Shown here: one piece after another, positions 1 through 8,088 of the stretch | Position numbering within the stretch: position 1 is the first letter of the stretch | How the letters are laid out: the number at the start of each line of letters is the position of its first letter | Source of the DNA: Oscillospiraceae bacterium | GTDB taxonomy: Bacteria; Bacillota; Clostridia; Oscillospirales; Oscillospiraceae | NCBI GenBank assembly: GCA_015068325.1 | Contig: SVKQ01000010.1 | Location: forward strand, 38,420 to 102,419 | Length of the DNA stretch: 64,000 nt | Direction: 5' to 3' | Program-made: the position numbers and the translations under genes | The notes under the pieces: generated by a model | Seen by the model: only the letters and a program-made list of their open reading frames with translations | Told to the model about the DNA's origin: nothing | Databases searched by the model: none

Positions 1-418
1 TCATGGAGCCGCAGCGGGTCAGCTCCTCGCGGGCATAGGAGTGGATCACGCTCTGGTTGGCGGGCACATAGATGCCGCCGTACTTCTTGGCGGCGGACAG
101 CCCGTACATGTGGTCGTCCTCATTGATGGTGCCTCCCACGGCGCATAGGCTGTTGTGGCAGTTGGTCAGGGCGTAGGGCACGGGGAATTCCTTCATGCCG
201 GAGGCCCGGGCCTGCTGGATGATACCCACATAGGTGATGTCGTGGGAAGCCATGGCATCAAAACGTACCTGCAGATTCTCCGGATCGCCGGAGAGATTGT
301 GGGCCTGCAGGATCTGCCAGGCCATGGTGGCCTGCCGGGCCTCCTGCAGAGAAACGGGGGCGCTGTCCTGGGGCACGCCATCCACCAGGTACACGCTGTG
401 GTCAATCAGTTCGATCAT
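1..418 (-). CDS. Aconitase-family hydratase, N-terminal part (runs off window)
   Basis: This gene is missing from the ORF track because it has no stop inside the window. It reads from an ATG at 418, behind an AGGAGGATC ribosome-binding site, through 139 codons to base 1. The segment TNCHNSLCAVGGTINEDD followed by GLSAAKKYGGIYVPANQSV is what I recall from the unassigned aconitase-superfamily hydratases (YbhJ-like), which bind a 4Fe-4S cluster and hydrate or dehydrate small carboxylic acids. The cluster cysteines and most of the active site lie outside the window. The substrate is unknown. An extended -10 promoter lies upstream. Family assignment is from memory of the motif. Confidence 0.7.
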   Translation of the reverse strand, partial: MIELIDHSVYLVDGVPQDSAPVSLQEARQATMAWQILQAHNLSGDPENLQVRFDAMASHDITYVGIIQQARASGMKEFPVPYALTNCHNSLCAVGGTINEDDHMYGLSAAKKYGGIYVPANQSVIHSYAREELTRCGSM

Positions 419-502
419 GGTGATCCTCCTGTCAACAAATGATAGGGGCCATCGGGCGGGCACGCCTGAAAAACAGCGCCCCGTTTCCGCTGCCGCGGGT
501 CG

Positions 503-529
503 ATTGTACCACAAAATGGGACCGGTCAA
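503..529 (-). promoter_or_regulatory. Probable promoter of the aconitase-family hydratase
   Basis: On the minus strand TTGACC is followed 15 bases later by TACAAT, which is preceded by TG to make an extended -10 (TGGTACAAT). It lies about 85 bases upstream of the hydratase start. The rest of the 419-814 gap shows no gene. Confidence 0.5.
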
Positions 530-814
530 CATACTTTTTGAGCAAAAAAACCGATGAAAACACAAATTCTGCGGTTTGACCATAACTATTTGGCGTTTTT
601 TTGGCGGAGTGGCACGACAAAAAATGGATTATTCAAAAGCCGGGCGAGGACAGCTTGCTGGCGGCGGGTTTCCTGCAAAAACTGAAAAATCATGAAAAAG
701 AACTTGCAAAAAAGGGACGTTAAATTGCACAATTCCCCGAAAACAGCAAAAGCGACGTCAAGGACAGACCTCGGACGCCGCTGTTTTGCGGAAGAACAGG
801 TGAAGTTTTCGCCC

Positions 815-1693
815 TTACAGATGGAAATAAGCCCGCACCTCATCGGGCGTTGCGATCTCCCGGCCGGCCTCCCGGGCCAGGGCTGTAACACGCTCCAGCA
901 GCTGGGCATTCGTGGGACAGCCCAGCTCCGCGTAGTGATAGTCGCCAAGGCCGATGGCCAGTCCGCCGCCGTTTGCCAGCACGTGGGGTGCCACGGCCAG
1001 CAGATTGCCGCCCATGCAGTTGCAGCTCCAGTAGCAGTCCTCCTGGGGCAGGACGCTGCGCAGGGCGTCGATGGCCAAAGGCGTGGCGGGATGGCCGGTG
1101 ATATGCGGCCCCTCCGTCAGGTGGAAGAGGAAGTAGCCGGGCCGGGTGCAGCGGCCGCTCTCCAGCAGCTTGACGCCGCGGCGGACAAAACCCATGTCCC
1201 AGCAGGTGAATTTGCACTTGATGCCCCGGGCGCGCATCTCGTCGGCACAGTAGAGCAGCGTGGCGGTGTCGTTTCGATAGACAGCATCCGCGCAGAGAAA
1301 GGTGCCGGAGGCCGCGTCGAACTGGTCGATGTTGATGCTGCCGGTGTCCAGCGGGATGATGTCCGGCTTTGTCTGCCGGCGCTCCGCCAGACGGGAGATG
1401 AGCCGGATGCGCCGGACGTCATCATCGTTGCTGCTGTAGCCCAGAGTGGGCAGCAGGAGGATATCGGTCTTCTCCCGCACTCGCTCAATGATCTCGGCGT
1501 AGACCTCCGGGCGGTTGTTGGGGGCGCCGTCGTCGGTCCGTGCGTGGAAGTGCATGATGGCCGCCCCGGCCTCCCGCACCCGCTGGGCCTCGTCCACCAG
1601 TTCCTGCACCGTCCAGGGCACGTGGGGGTTGACGTCCCGCATGGCGTATTCGTTGACCCGGCACTCCAGAATGACTTTCTTTTGCCCGTTCAT
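815..1693 (-). CDS. BKACE-family beta-keto acid cleavage enzyme (DUF849)
   Basis: The 292-residue protein has the usual length of the BKACE family (3-keto-5-aminohexanoate cleavage enzyme, Kce). These zinc TIM-barrel enzymes condense a beta-keto acid with acetyl-CoA, giving acetoacetate and a new CoA ester. Visible family features are the early MHFHAR zinc-ligand motif near residue 47, PLDTGSINID near residue 115, and the C-terminal GLGDYHYAELGCPTN. The start at 1693 sits behind a GGAGGGATC site. The gene appears to stand alone between the hydratase and trxB. The exact keto acid cannot be told from sequence; in anaerobes the family often serves lysine or carnitine-like catabolism. Confidence 0.85.
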   Translation of the reverse strand: MNGQKKVILECRVNEYAMRDVNPHVPWTVQELVDEAQRVREAGAAIMHFHARTDDGAPNNRPEVYAEIIERVREKTDILLLPTLGYSSNDDDVRRIRLISRLAERRQTKPDIIPLDTGSINIDQFDAASGTFLCADAVYRNDTATLLYCADEMRARGIKCKFTCWDMGFVRRGVKLLESGRCTRPGYFLFHLTEGPHITGHPATPLAIDALRSVLPQEDCYWSCNCMGGNLLAVAPHVLANGGGLAIGLGDYHYAELGCPTNAQLLERVTALAREAGREIATPDEVRAYFHL

Positions 1694-1776
1694 AGGATCC
1701 CTCCGCGGTTTTGGTATAGTCTCAGTATAGCACGGCGCGGGACGGATTGGAAGGGACAGGGGGCCTCGCCGGTATG

Positions 1777-1810
1777 AAAAAGCCCGATCCTGGATGGGAT
1801 CGGGCTTTTT
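1777..1810. terminator. Rho-independent terminator between trxB and the BKACE gene
   Basis: A perfect 14-bp stem (AAAAAGCCCGATCC and its complement) has a six-base loop and A and T runs on the two sides. It can end trxB transcription on the minus strand. Confidence 0.8.
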
Positions 1811-1819
1811 AGGGATGCT

Positions 1820-2728
1820 TTACAGCTGGTTGATGTAGCGGCAGGCCGCCAGAGCGGCGGTGGCGCCGTCCGCCACGGCGGTGGTCAGTTGGCGGACATA
1901 CTTGCTGCGGCAGTCGCCGGCCACGAAGACGCCGGGCGTTTTGGTCAGGCACTGCTCATCAGTGTCGAAATAGCCGAACTTGTTCAGATCGGCCAGGTCG
2001 GCAAAGGGCTCATTCTCCGGGATCAGGCCGATGGCTACGAACAGCCCGTCGCAGGCGATCTCCCTGGTCTGGCCGTCGTGGACGATCTCCACGCCGCGCA
2101 GTTCGCCGCCCTCGGTGACGAGGCCGCTGAACTTTACCTCGGTGAGGGAGCGGACGTTGGGACGGGCGAAGAGGACCTCCTGCAACCGGGCCTCGCCGGT
2201 GAAGTAGGGCAGATCCTGCAGCATGATGACCTCTTTGCACTTCTCCGCCAGCAGAATGGCCTCCTGCAGGGCGGAGTTGCCGCCACCGGCCACGCAGACG
2301 GTTTTGCCGGCGTAGAAATCGCCGTCACAGACCGCGCAGAAGGAGATGCCCTCGCCCACCAGTTCGTCCTCACCCTCCAGGCCCAGCATGCGGTGCTTGA
2401 CGCCGGTGGCCAGCACCACGGTGCGGCCCTCGTAGCTGCCGCCCTCTTCGGTGGTGACCACCTTGTGGCCGTCCTGATCCCGGACGGAGACGACGGTCTC
2501 GATCTCAATGTCGGCACCCTGGGCCAGGATCTGGTTCAGCGTCTGCTCAGCAAACTCGTTGCCGCTCATGGACAGGGTGCCGGGATAGTTCTCCACCTTG
2601 GGCGAGTGGGTGATCTGGCCGCCGAAACCGGCCTTCTCGATCACCAGCGCGGTTTTGCCGTTGCGAAGGCCGTACAGGGCCGCGGTCATGCCAGCGGGAC
2701 CGCCGCCGACGACGATGATATCGTACAT
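1820..2728 (-). CDS. trxB: Thioredoxin reductase (NADPH, FAD)
   Basis: Low-molecular-weight flavoprotein that passes electrons from NADPH through FAD to thioredoxin. The protein starts with the FAD-binding MYDIIVVGGGPAGM, has the redox-active CAVC motif at about residue 135, the NADPH-binding GGGNSA, and the late FAD contact VAGDCR. I moved the start from the track's 2788 to the ATG at 2728, which has a GGAGAG site and removes a 20-residue extension that does not fit the family; length becomes 302 residues. It lies just downstream of nrdD on the same strand. Since NrdD carries a fused thioredoxin-like domain, TrxB is a plausible reductant for that system (inference). Confidence 0.93.
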   Translation of the reverse strand: MYDIIVVGGGPAGMTAALYGLRNGKTALVIEKAGFGGQITHSPKVENYPGTLSMSGNEFAEQTLNQILAQGADIEIETVVSVRDQDGHKVVTTEEGGSYEGRTVVLATGVKHRMLGLEGEDELVGEGISFCAVCDGDFYAGKTVCVAGGGNSALQEAILLAEKCKEVIMLQDLPYFTGEARLQEVLFARPNVRSLTEVKFSGLVTEGGELRGVEIVHDGQTREIACDGLFVAIGLIPENEPFADLADLNKFGYFDTDEQCLTKTPGVFVAGDCRSKYVRQLTTAVADGATAALAACRYINQL

Positions 2729-2765
2729 ATGCTCTCTCCGTTCCTGTGTAGTTTTATCAGATGAG

Positions 2766-2799
2766 ACGAGCAGAAATTGCCGGGGCAATTCCTGCTCGT
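2766..2799. terminator. Hairpin between nrdD and trxB
   Basis: A 16-bp stem with one mismatch (ACGAGCAG and its complement outermost) fills the gap between nrdD and trxB. It has no clear U run on the minus strand, so it may be an attenuator or processing hairpin rather than a full terminator. Confidence 0.45.
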
Positions 2800-2825
2800 T
2801 CCGGGGTTGGTTTCCGTTCCGGCGG

Positions 2826-5240
2826 TTACCGCTTCATCAGCCAGCCCTTGATGTCGGACACGCCGCGATACTTCTCAAAGCGGTCGCCGTCGATCAGTAC
2901 CAGAGTGGGGGCCTGTTTGACGCCATACTTCTCCACCAGCGCCTTTTCCTCGTTGGCGTTGAGGGCGGTGTAGGCGATGCCGGCCTTGTCCAGCAGGGCG
3001 CCGGCGGCCTTGCAGTTGGGGCAGGTAGGCGTCTTGAAGAGGAGGATGCCGGCGGAGGCGGCCGCAGGCTCTGCGACGGTGGCAGGCGCCTCGGTCATGG
3101 GGACCTCCACCATCGGGGCGGAGGCGGTCTCGTCCACGGGGGCGGGATTCGGCCCCACATGGGTCAGCGTGGAGCGGCCGATGTTGTACACCCTGCGGTC
3201 CTTATACTCCTGAGCCTTGCCGTCGTTCCAGTTCTGGATGGGGCGATAGTAGCCGGTGATGCGGCTGTAGACTTCGGTCTTCTGGCCGCAGATGGGGCAG
3301 ACGAACTGCTCACCGGTGAGATAGCCGTGGTCCTTGCAGACGGAGTAGGTGGGGGACATGGTGTAGTAGGGCAGCTTGTAGTTCTCCGCGATCTTGCGGA
3401 CCAGATTGGCAGCGGCCTTCCAATCGGGAAGCTTCTCGCCCAGAAACGCGTGGAACACGGTGCCGGAGGTGTACAGCGTCTGCAGGTCGTCCTGGATATC
3501 CAGGGCGGAGAACACGTCCTCCGTGTAGCCCACCGGCAGGTGGGAGGAGTTGGTGTAGTAAGGGGTGCCGTTCATGTTGGCGGTGATGATGTCGGGGAAC
3601 TCCTCCTTGTCGTGCTTGGCAAAGCGATAGGTGGTGGATTCCGCCGGGGTGGCCTCCAGGTTGTAGAGGTCGCCGTACTGTTCCTGATAGTCGGACAGGC
3701 GCTCGCGCATGTGGTTGAGCACGTCGCGGGTGAAGCGCTGCACCCGCTCATCGGTCAGGTCGGCGCGGAGCCAGTTGGCATTGAGACCCACCTCATTCAT
3801 GCCGATGAGGCCGATGGTGGAGAAGTGGTTGTTGAAATGGCCCAGATAGCGCTTGGTGTAGGGATACAGGCCCTGCTCCAACAGCTTGGTGATGACGGTG
3901 CGCTTGGTCTTCAGGCTGCGGGCGGCGATGTCCATCAGGTTGTCCAGCCGCTTGTAGAAGTCGGCCTCGTCCGCCGCCAGATAGGCGATGCGGGGCATGT
4001 TGATGGTGACCACGCCGATAGAGCCGGTGGACTCGCCGGAGCCGAAGAAGCCGCCGGATTTCTTGCGCAGCTCCCGCAGATCCAGGCGCAGACGGCAGCA
4101 CATGGAGCGCACGTCGCTGGGCTCCATATCGGAGTTGATGTAGTTGGAGAAGTAAGGCGTGCCGTACTTGGCAGTCATCTCGAAGAGGAGCTTGTTGTTC
4201 TCGGTCTCGCTCCAGTCGAAGTTGCGGGTGATGGAATAGGTGGGAATGGGATACTGGAAGCCGCGGCCGTTGGCGTCGCCCTCGATCATGATCTCGATGA
4301 ACGCCTTGTTGACCATGTCCATCTCCTTCTGGCAGTCGCCATAGGTGAAGTCCATCTCCCGGCCGCCGATGATGGCGGGCAGGTTCTTCAGGTCATTGGG
4401 CACCACCCAGTCCAGCGTAATGTTGGAGAAGGGGGCCTGGGTGCCCCAGCGGCTGGGGGTGTTGACGCCGTAGACGAAGGACTGGATGCACTGCTTGACC
4501 TCCTTCTGGCTCAGGTTGTCCACCTTGACAAAGGGGGCCAGATAGGTGTCGAAGGAGGAGAACGCTTGGGCGCCGGCCCACTCGTTCTGCATGATGCCCA
4601 GGAAGTTGACCATCTGGTTGCAGAGGGTGGACAGGTGGTTGGCCGGGGAGGAGGTGATCTTGCCGGGCACGCCGCCCAGCCCCTCCTGGATCAGCTGCTT
4701 CAGGCTCCAGCCGGCGCAGTAGCCGGTGAGCATGCTCAGGTCATGGAGGTGGATGGCCGCGCTGCGGTGGGCCTCGGCGATTTCGTCGTCATAGACCTCG
4801 CTGAGCCAGTAGTTGGCGGTGATAGCGCCGGAGTTGGACAGGATCAGACCGCCCACGGAATAGGTGACGGTGGAATTCTCCTTCACGCGCCAGTCGTTGA
4901 TCTTCAGATAGTTGTCGACGATATCCTTGTAGTTGAGCAGCGTGGAGTTGATGTTGCGCACCTTCTCCCGCTGGCGGCGATAGAGGATATAGGCCTTGGC
5001 CACGTCGGCATAGCCGGCCTCAGACAGCACCTTCTCCACGCTGTCCTGAATGTCCTCCACCGTGATCTGACCATCCTTTACCTTGCCCTCGAAATCCGAG
5101 GTGACCCGCAGAGAGATCAGATCGATCACGCTGGGGTGGTACTCTTTGTTCAGCGCGTCAAAGGCCTTGGTGATGGCCGCGCTGATTTTTTCAATGTGGA
5201 AGTCTACGACCTTCCCATCTCTCTTGACTACCTGATACAT
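2826..5240 (-). CDS. nrdD: Anaerobic ribonucleoside-triphosphate reductase with fused thioredoxin-like domain
   Basis: Class III ribonucleotide reductase, which makes dNTPs without oxygen using a glycyl radical. Visible parts in order: an N-terminal ATP-cone (MYQVVKRDGKVVDFHIEK), the long catalytic barrel, and the zinc and radical region with CKDHGYL, CPICG and the glycyl-radical segment RITGYYRP near residue 675. After a proline/alanine-rich linker the last 80 residues form a glutaredoxin/thioredoxin-like domain with a CPNC redox pair and the cis-proline segment QAPTLVLIDG. The 804-residue length exceeds typical NrdD (about 700) because of this fusion. The activase NrdG is just upstream on the same strand. 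Two NrdR boxes and a near-consensus promoter precede the gene. Confidence 0.95.
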   Translation of the reverse strand: MYQVVKRDGKVVDFHIEKISAAITKAFDALNKEYHPSVIDLISLRVTSDFEGKVKDGQITVEDIQDSVEKVLSEAGYADVAKAYILYRRQREKVRNINSTLLNYKDIVDNYLKINDWRVKENSTVTYSVGGLILSNSGAITANYWLSEVYDDEIAEAHRSAAIHLHDLSMLTGYCAGWSLKQLIQEGLGGVPGKITSSPANHLSTLCNQMVNFLGIMQNEWAGAQAFSSFDTYLAPFVKVDNLSQKEVKQCIQSFVYGVNTPSRWGTQAPFSNITLDWVVPNDLKNLPAIIGGREMDFTYGDCQKEMDMVNKAFIEIMIEGDANGRGFQYPIPTYSITRNFDWSETENNKLLFEMTAKYGTPYFSNYINSDMEPSDVRSMCCRLRLDLRELRKKSGGFFGSGESTGSIGVVTINMPRIAYLAADEADFYKRLDNLMDIAARSLKTKRTVITKLLEQGLYPYTKRYLGHFNNHFSTIGLIGMNEVGLNANWLRADLTDERVQRFTRDVLNHMRERLSDYQEQYGDLYNLEATPAESTTYRFAKHDKEEFPDIITANMNGTPYYTNSSHLPVGYTEDVFSALDIQDDLQTLYTSGTVFHAFLGEKLPDWKAAANLVRKIAENYKLPYYTMSPTYSVCKDHGYLTGEQFVCPICGQKTEVYSRITGYYRPIQNWNDGKAQEYKDRRVYNIGRSTLTHVGPNPAPVDETASAPMVEVPMTEAPATVAEPAAASAGILLFKTPTCPNCKAAGALLDKAGIAYTALNANEEKALVEKYGVKQAPTLVLIDGDRFEKYRGVSDIKGWLMKR

Positions 5241-5313
5241 GACAAAGCTCCCCCTAACCGGAAAATGATAGCCTCACGGTTCGACAGATGTCGACCGGAA
5301 ATTGAACAGCTTC

Positions 5314-5342
5314 ATTCTACCACCGGGGGGGATCCATGTCAA
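5314..5342 (-). promoter_or_regulatory. nrdD promoter
   Basis: On the minus strand TTGACA is separated by 17 bases from TAGAAT, about 75 bases before the nrdD start. The -35 directly abuts the nearer NrdR box, so a bound repressor would block RNA polymerase. Confidence 0.8.
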
Positions 5343-5387
5343 CTATATATTTGGTTTAATTTATATAAAAAGCACAATATATTGTGG
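5340..5387 (-). promoter_or_regulatory. Two NrdR boxes upstream of nrdD
   Basis: Box one, GCACAATATATTGTGG (5372-5387), is a nearly perfect palindrome. Box two, CAACTATATATTTGGT (5340-5355), is a weaker match. Their centres are 32 bp apart, three helical turns, as is typical for NrdR boxes (family consensus acaCwAtATaTwGtgt). NrdR is the ATP-cone zinc repressor of ribonucleotide reductase genes. The boxes start within bases of the nrdG stop and so control nrdD separately from nrdG. Confidence 0.85.
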
Positions 5388-5390
5388 TTC

Positions 5391-6083
5391 TCAGTCCACG
5401 CCCCGGAGACGCGTGTCCGGCACGAAGCGGCGGGCGACGGCGGCAAAGCGCTCCAGTTCCTGCCGGGAGGGGGCGTGCAGACCGCCGAAGGGGACGGAGT
5501 CCCGGTCGGTGAAGCACTGGAGAAAGTAGTGTTTCGCGCCGGTGATCATCCGTCCGATCTCCTCGAAGTCCGACTCCTCGTGGAACTCTTTTACCACGGT
5601 GGTACGGAACTCGTAGTCGGTGGCGCTGCCCATGAGCAGGGCGACGCTCTCCCGAACCGCATCCATGTCCACCTGCTCCACGCCGCAGGTGGCGGCGTAT
5701 TTGGCGGGGCTGTTCTTCACGTCCATGGCGACATAGTCCGCCAGCCCCTCCTCCAGAATCTGCCGGAGCGGATCGGGGTGGGCGCCGTTGGTGTCCACCT
5801 TGGCGGCAAAGCCCAGGGCGCGGATGCGTCGCAGCAGGTCCGGCAGCTCCCGGTGCAGGAGGGGTTCGCCGCCGGTGAAGGCGACGCCATCCAACAGTCC
5901 GGTCCGCTTTTTCAGAAAGGTCAGCAGCTCAGCGTCGTCCATGACGGGTTGGGCGCTTCCGTCTGCCAGCTCGAAATTGTGGCAGAAGGGGCAGCGGAAG
6001 TCGCAGCCGCCCAGGAACACCGTGCAGGCCACATGGCCGGGGAAATCCAGCAGAGTCATCTTCTGCAGTCCGTGTATCTTCAT
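5391..6083 (-). CDS. nrdG: Anaerobic ribonucleotide reductase activating protein (radical SAM)
   Basis: Radical-SAM activase that uses a 4Fe-4S cluster and S-adenosylmethionine to place the glycyl radical on NrdD. The protein begins MKIHGLQKMTLLDFPG, then carries the cluster motif CDFRCPFCH (CxxxCxxC) near residue 27 and the SAM-binding TGGEPLL. At 230 residues it matches the NrdG2 type. An AGGAGGAT site precedes the ATG at 6083. It follows the DUF4037 gene by 11 bases, so it probably shares the upstream TPR-DUF4037 transcript, while nrdD has its own NrdR-controlled promoter. Confidence 0.9.
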   Translation of the reverse strand: MKIHGLQKMTLLDFPGHVACTVFLGGCDFRCPFCHNFELADGSAQPVMDDAELLTFLKKRTGLLDGVAFTGGEPLLHRELPDLLRRIRALGFAAKVDTNGAHPDPLRQILEEGLADYVAMDVKNSPAKYAATCGVEQVDMDAVRESVALLMGSATDYEFRTTVVKEFHEESDFEEIGRMITGAKHYFLQCFTDRDSVPFGGLHAPSRQELERFAAVARRFVPDTRLRGVD

Positions 6084-6094
6084 AGGTATCCTCC

Positions 6095-7036
6095 TCAGAC
6101 GGCCGCCAGCACGTGCAGATTGCGCAGTCCGGCGTCCGCGATGCCGTCGTTGACGGAGTAGGCGTGCTTTTCCAGATCACCGCAGGTGGCGTTCGTCAGT
6201 TCCTGCTCCATCAGTTCGTCGATCACATCGGCGGCGATGCTCTCGATCACGTCGTATTTCTCCTGTGCCTGCGTCGCCTCGTTGTCGCTGGTCAGCAGAT
6301 ATTCCAGCAGCTCTGCCAGCAACGACAGCTTCGGCAGAGCCCGCAGGGCGCGGAAGCTCCACTTATAATAGGGTTGGTACTGCCTGTTCAGCAGAAAAAC
6401 GGCCGAGATGGTGCTGCGGACGAACTCGCCCACCGCCAGCTGGGCCGCGGCGCTCTCCCCGTGGCGGATGCAGCGCTGATAGTTGTACTGGCCTGCCTGG
6501 GCCATCAGCAGCAGGTGGCCGGCCAGCTTTTTCCGGCGCACATCCTCCGGGAAGAAGCGAAGACCCTCCCGGATGCGGGTGACCTCGCCGCAGTTGTCAA
6601 AGAAGAGGACGCCGTTGGTACACTCGGCCAGCGACTGCTCCGGTACCGTCAGCCACTGCTCCACCGTCAGCGCGCCGTCGGCTGCGCTGAGCTTTTCCGC
6701 GAAAAACTCACCTGTCCGCAGTATGCCACGGCGGGGTCCGCCCACCGGTTGCATCAAAGAGCGGCGGAGGCCCATAAATTCCTTCGGCAGCTTGGCGTAG
6801 GCCCGCTCCAGCAGAAAGGCGGTGCGGCGGTCCACCACGTCCTCTCCCGGCAGAAACAGGCAGAAGCCCGGCTCAAAGTCATGGTCCCGGGACACCGCGT
6901 CGTCGTAGCCGAAACACTCGGAGCCGCTGCCGATCAGACCCGCCGCCAGGCGGGGCAGCAGGTCGGGGAACTGCTCATCCAGCATGGGGCGGCCGTATGC
7001 CTCGAAAAACGCCCGGGAAAGCTCAAGTCCGTTCAT
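6095..7036 (-). CDS. DUF4037 domain protein (nucleotidyltransferase-like)
   Basis: I placed the start at the MNGLELSRAFFEAYG methionine (7036), because the 68 residues before it in the track are the out-of-frame end of the TPR gene; this gives 313 residues. The N-terminal part contains LIGSGSECFGYDDAVSRDHDFEPG, whose GSGS...SxDHD pattern recalls the nucleotidyltransferase fold seen in DUF4037 proteins. The rest is helical. The gene overlaps the upstream TPR gene by 14 bases, indicating translational coupling. The function of the pair is unknown; a role in nucleotidyl transfer to a small molecule is only inference from the fold. Confidence 0.75.
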   Translation of the reverse strand: MNGLELSRAFFEAYGRPMLDEQFPDLLPRLAAGLIGSGSECFGYDDAVSRDHDFEPGFCLFLPGEDVVDRRTAFLLERAYAKLPKEFMGLRRSLMQPVGGPRRGILRTGEFFAEKLSAADGALTVEQWLTVPEQSLAECTNGVLFFDNCGEVTRIREGLRFFPEDVRRKKLAGHLLLMAQAGQYNYQRCIRHGESAAAQLAVGEFVRSTISAVFLLNRQYQPYYKWSFRALRALPKLSLLAELLEYLLTSDNEATQAQEKYDVIESIAADVIDELMEQELTNATCGDLEKHAYSVNDGIADAGLRNLHVLAAV

Positions 7037-7865
7037 AGATGCGCTTCGCCTCCTTTTCCAGCCGGTCCGCCTCCGCAAAATATCCGTAGTAGGAGAAGGT
7101 GGGGGCGCACTTTTCACAGACAAAGGCGTAGTATCCGTCGTGGGGCGCGGAGGGATCGGCCAGCAGCTCACAGGCCTGGTCCAGCAGAGTGCTGATCTCC
7201 TGCTCCGACTCCTCCGGTCCGCGCTGGGCGGCGATGGCATCGGCCCGGTTCAGGCAGGTGATGGCCTGCTCCAGCACGCCGCCGGGGACCCGTCCCATGA
7301 CATCCATGGCCTTGTCATAGAGGGCATGGGCTGCATCGAACCGCCCCATGGCGGCACAGACCAGCGCCATGTTGTTGTAGAGCCCGCCCAGCAGCTGCGG
7401 AGCGGTGCGGGGGGTTGCCTCATACACGGCCCGCGCCTGTTCAAACAGGGCCAACGCCCGCTCGTTTTCCCCGAAGGCGTTGCAGGCCGTGGCCACGTTG
7501 GTGTAGGTGGTACCAGCGCTGATGGTGCCGGCAAAATCCAGCGCATCCAGCAGCCGCAGCGCCTCGTCGCCGTTGGCCAACGCCTTGTCCCGGTCGCCCA
7601 CCTTGCGGTAGTGTCCCACCAGTTCGTTGCGCAGCAGCAGCTGGCCCCGCAGGTCGCCGCCCAGCTTCGCCTCCTCCAGCCAGTAGAGAAGGTGGCGCTC
7701 GGCGCCGGCGTAATCCCGGCGGCTCATGTACTCGTCCATTTTCTGAATGATCCGCTGCTGGGGGACCGGCTTGACCTGGGGCGCGGCCCCATAGGGTTCG
7801 TCACACAGGACACAGCGGGGCTCCACATAGTCCTCCGGCTGCAGGTATCCGGGATCGTCACGCAT
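7023..7865 (-). CDS. Tetratricopeptide repeat protein, partner of DUF4037
   Basis: The start is the ATG at 7865 behind GGAGG with seven bases of spacing; the track's 123 extra N-terminal residues run antisense through the terminator and tRNA fragment and are not coding. The 280-residue product has a short N-terminal part with CVLC, then tandem TPR-like helices (for example NGDEALRLLDALDFAGTI and LGGLYNNMALVCAAMGRFD), and a CEKC pair near the C-terminus that could bind zinc together with the first pair. TPR proteins mediate protein contacts. The overlap with the DUF4037 gene suggests the two act together. Confidence 0.8.
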   Translation of the reverse strand: MRDDPGYLQPEDYVEPRCVLCDEPYGAAPQVKPVPQQRIIQKMDEYMSRRDYAGAERHLLYWLEEAKLGGDLRGQLLLRNELVGHYRKVGDRDKALANGDEALRLLDALDFAGTISAGTTYTNVATACNAFGENERALALFEQARAVYEATPRTAPQLLGGLYNNMALVCAAMGRFDAAHALYDKAMDVMGRVPGGVLEQAITCLNRADAIAAQRGPEESEQEISTLLDQACELLADPSAPHDGYYAFVCEKCAPTFSYYGYFAEADRLEKEAKRIYERT

Positions 7866-8004
7866 AAGGTTTCCTCCGTCAAAATGGCTTGTCCGCAGGC
7901 TGTCCGGCGGACATGGGATTGCTATAGCCACTATATCATATTTTTGCGGTAATTTCCACCGGGACTTTTCCACACTGCGCGTACGATCCGCCGGCCGATC
8001 GCGC

Positions 8005-8044
8005 CAAACAAAAACACCGTCCGTCCGGACGGTGTTTTTGTTTG
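8005..8044. terminator. Perfect hairpin terminator, original terminator of the tRNA-Val operon
   Basis: Two perfect 19-bp arms with a two-base loop (CACCGTCCG inside, A/T runs outside). It directly abuts the orphan tRNA-Val 3' half at 8043-8088, the position expected for the terminator of the tRNA operon before the island inserted. It can also act for the opposite strand. Confidence 0.88.
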
Positions 8045-8088
8045 GTGGAGACTGCTGGACTCGAACCAGTGACCTCCTGCGTGTGAAG
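8043..8088 (-). other. attL-like site: orphan 3' half of tRNA-Val
   Basis: Bases 8043-8088 repeat the 3' half of the intact tRNA-Val gene (35586-35631), from the CCA end to the anticodon loop, with one mismatch at 8054. The 5' half of the tRNA is absent here. The mismatch would put an A-C pair in the T stem, suggesting either decay or a slightly different original tRNA. This is the outer junction of the island, opposite attR. Confidence 0.85.

Noticed and set aside
2598-6161. 1187-codon plus-strand ORF
   Set aside because: Antisense to trxB, nrdD and nrdG; residue composition (His/Gly/Val-rich) and lack of any motif show it is a GC-driven shadow.
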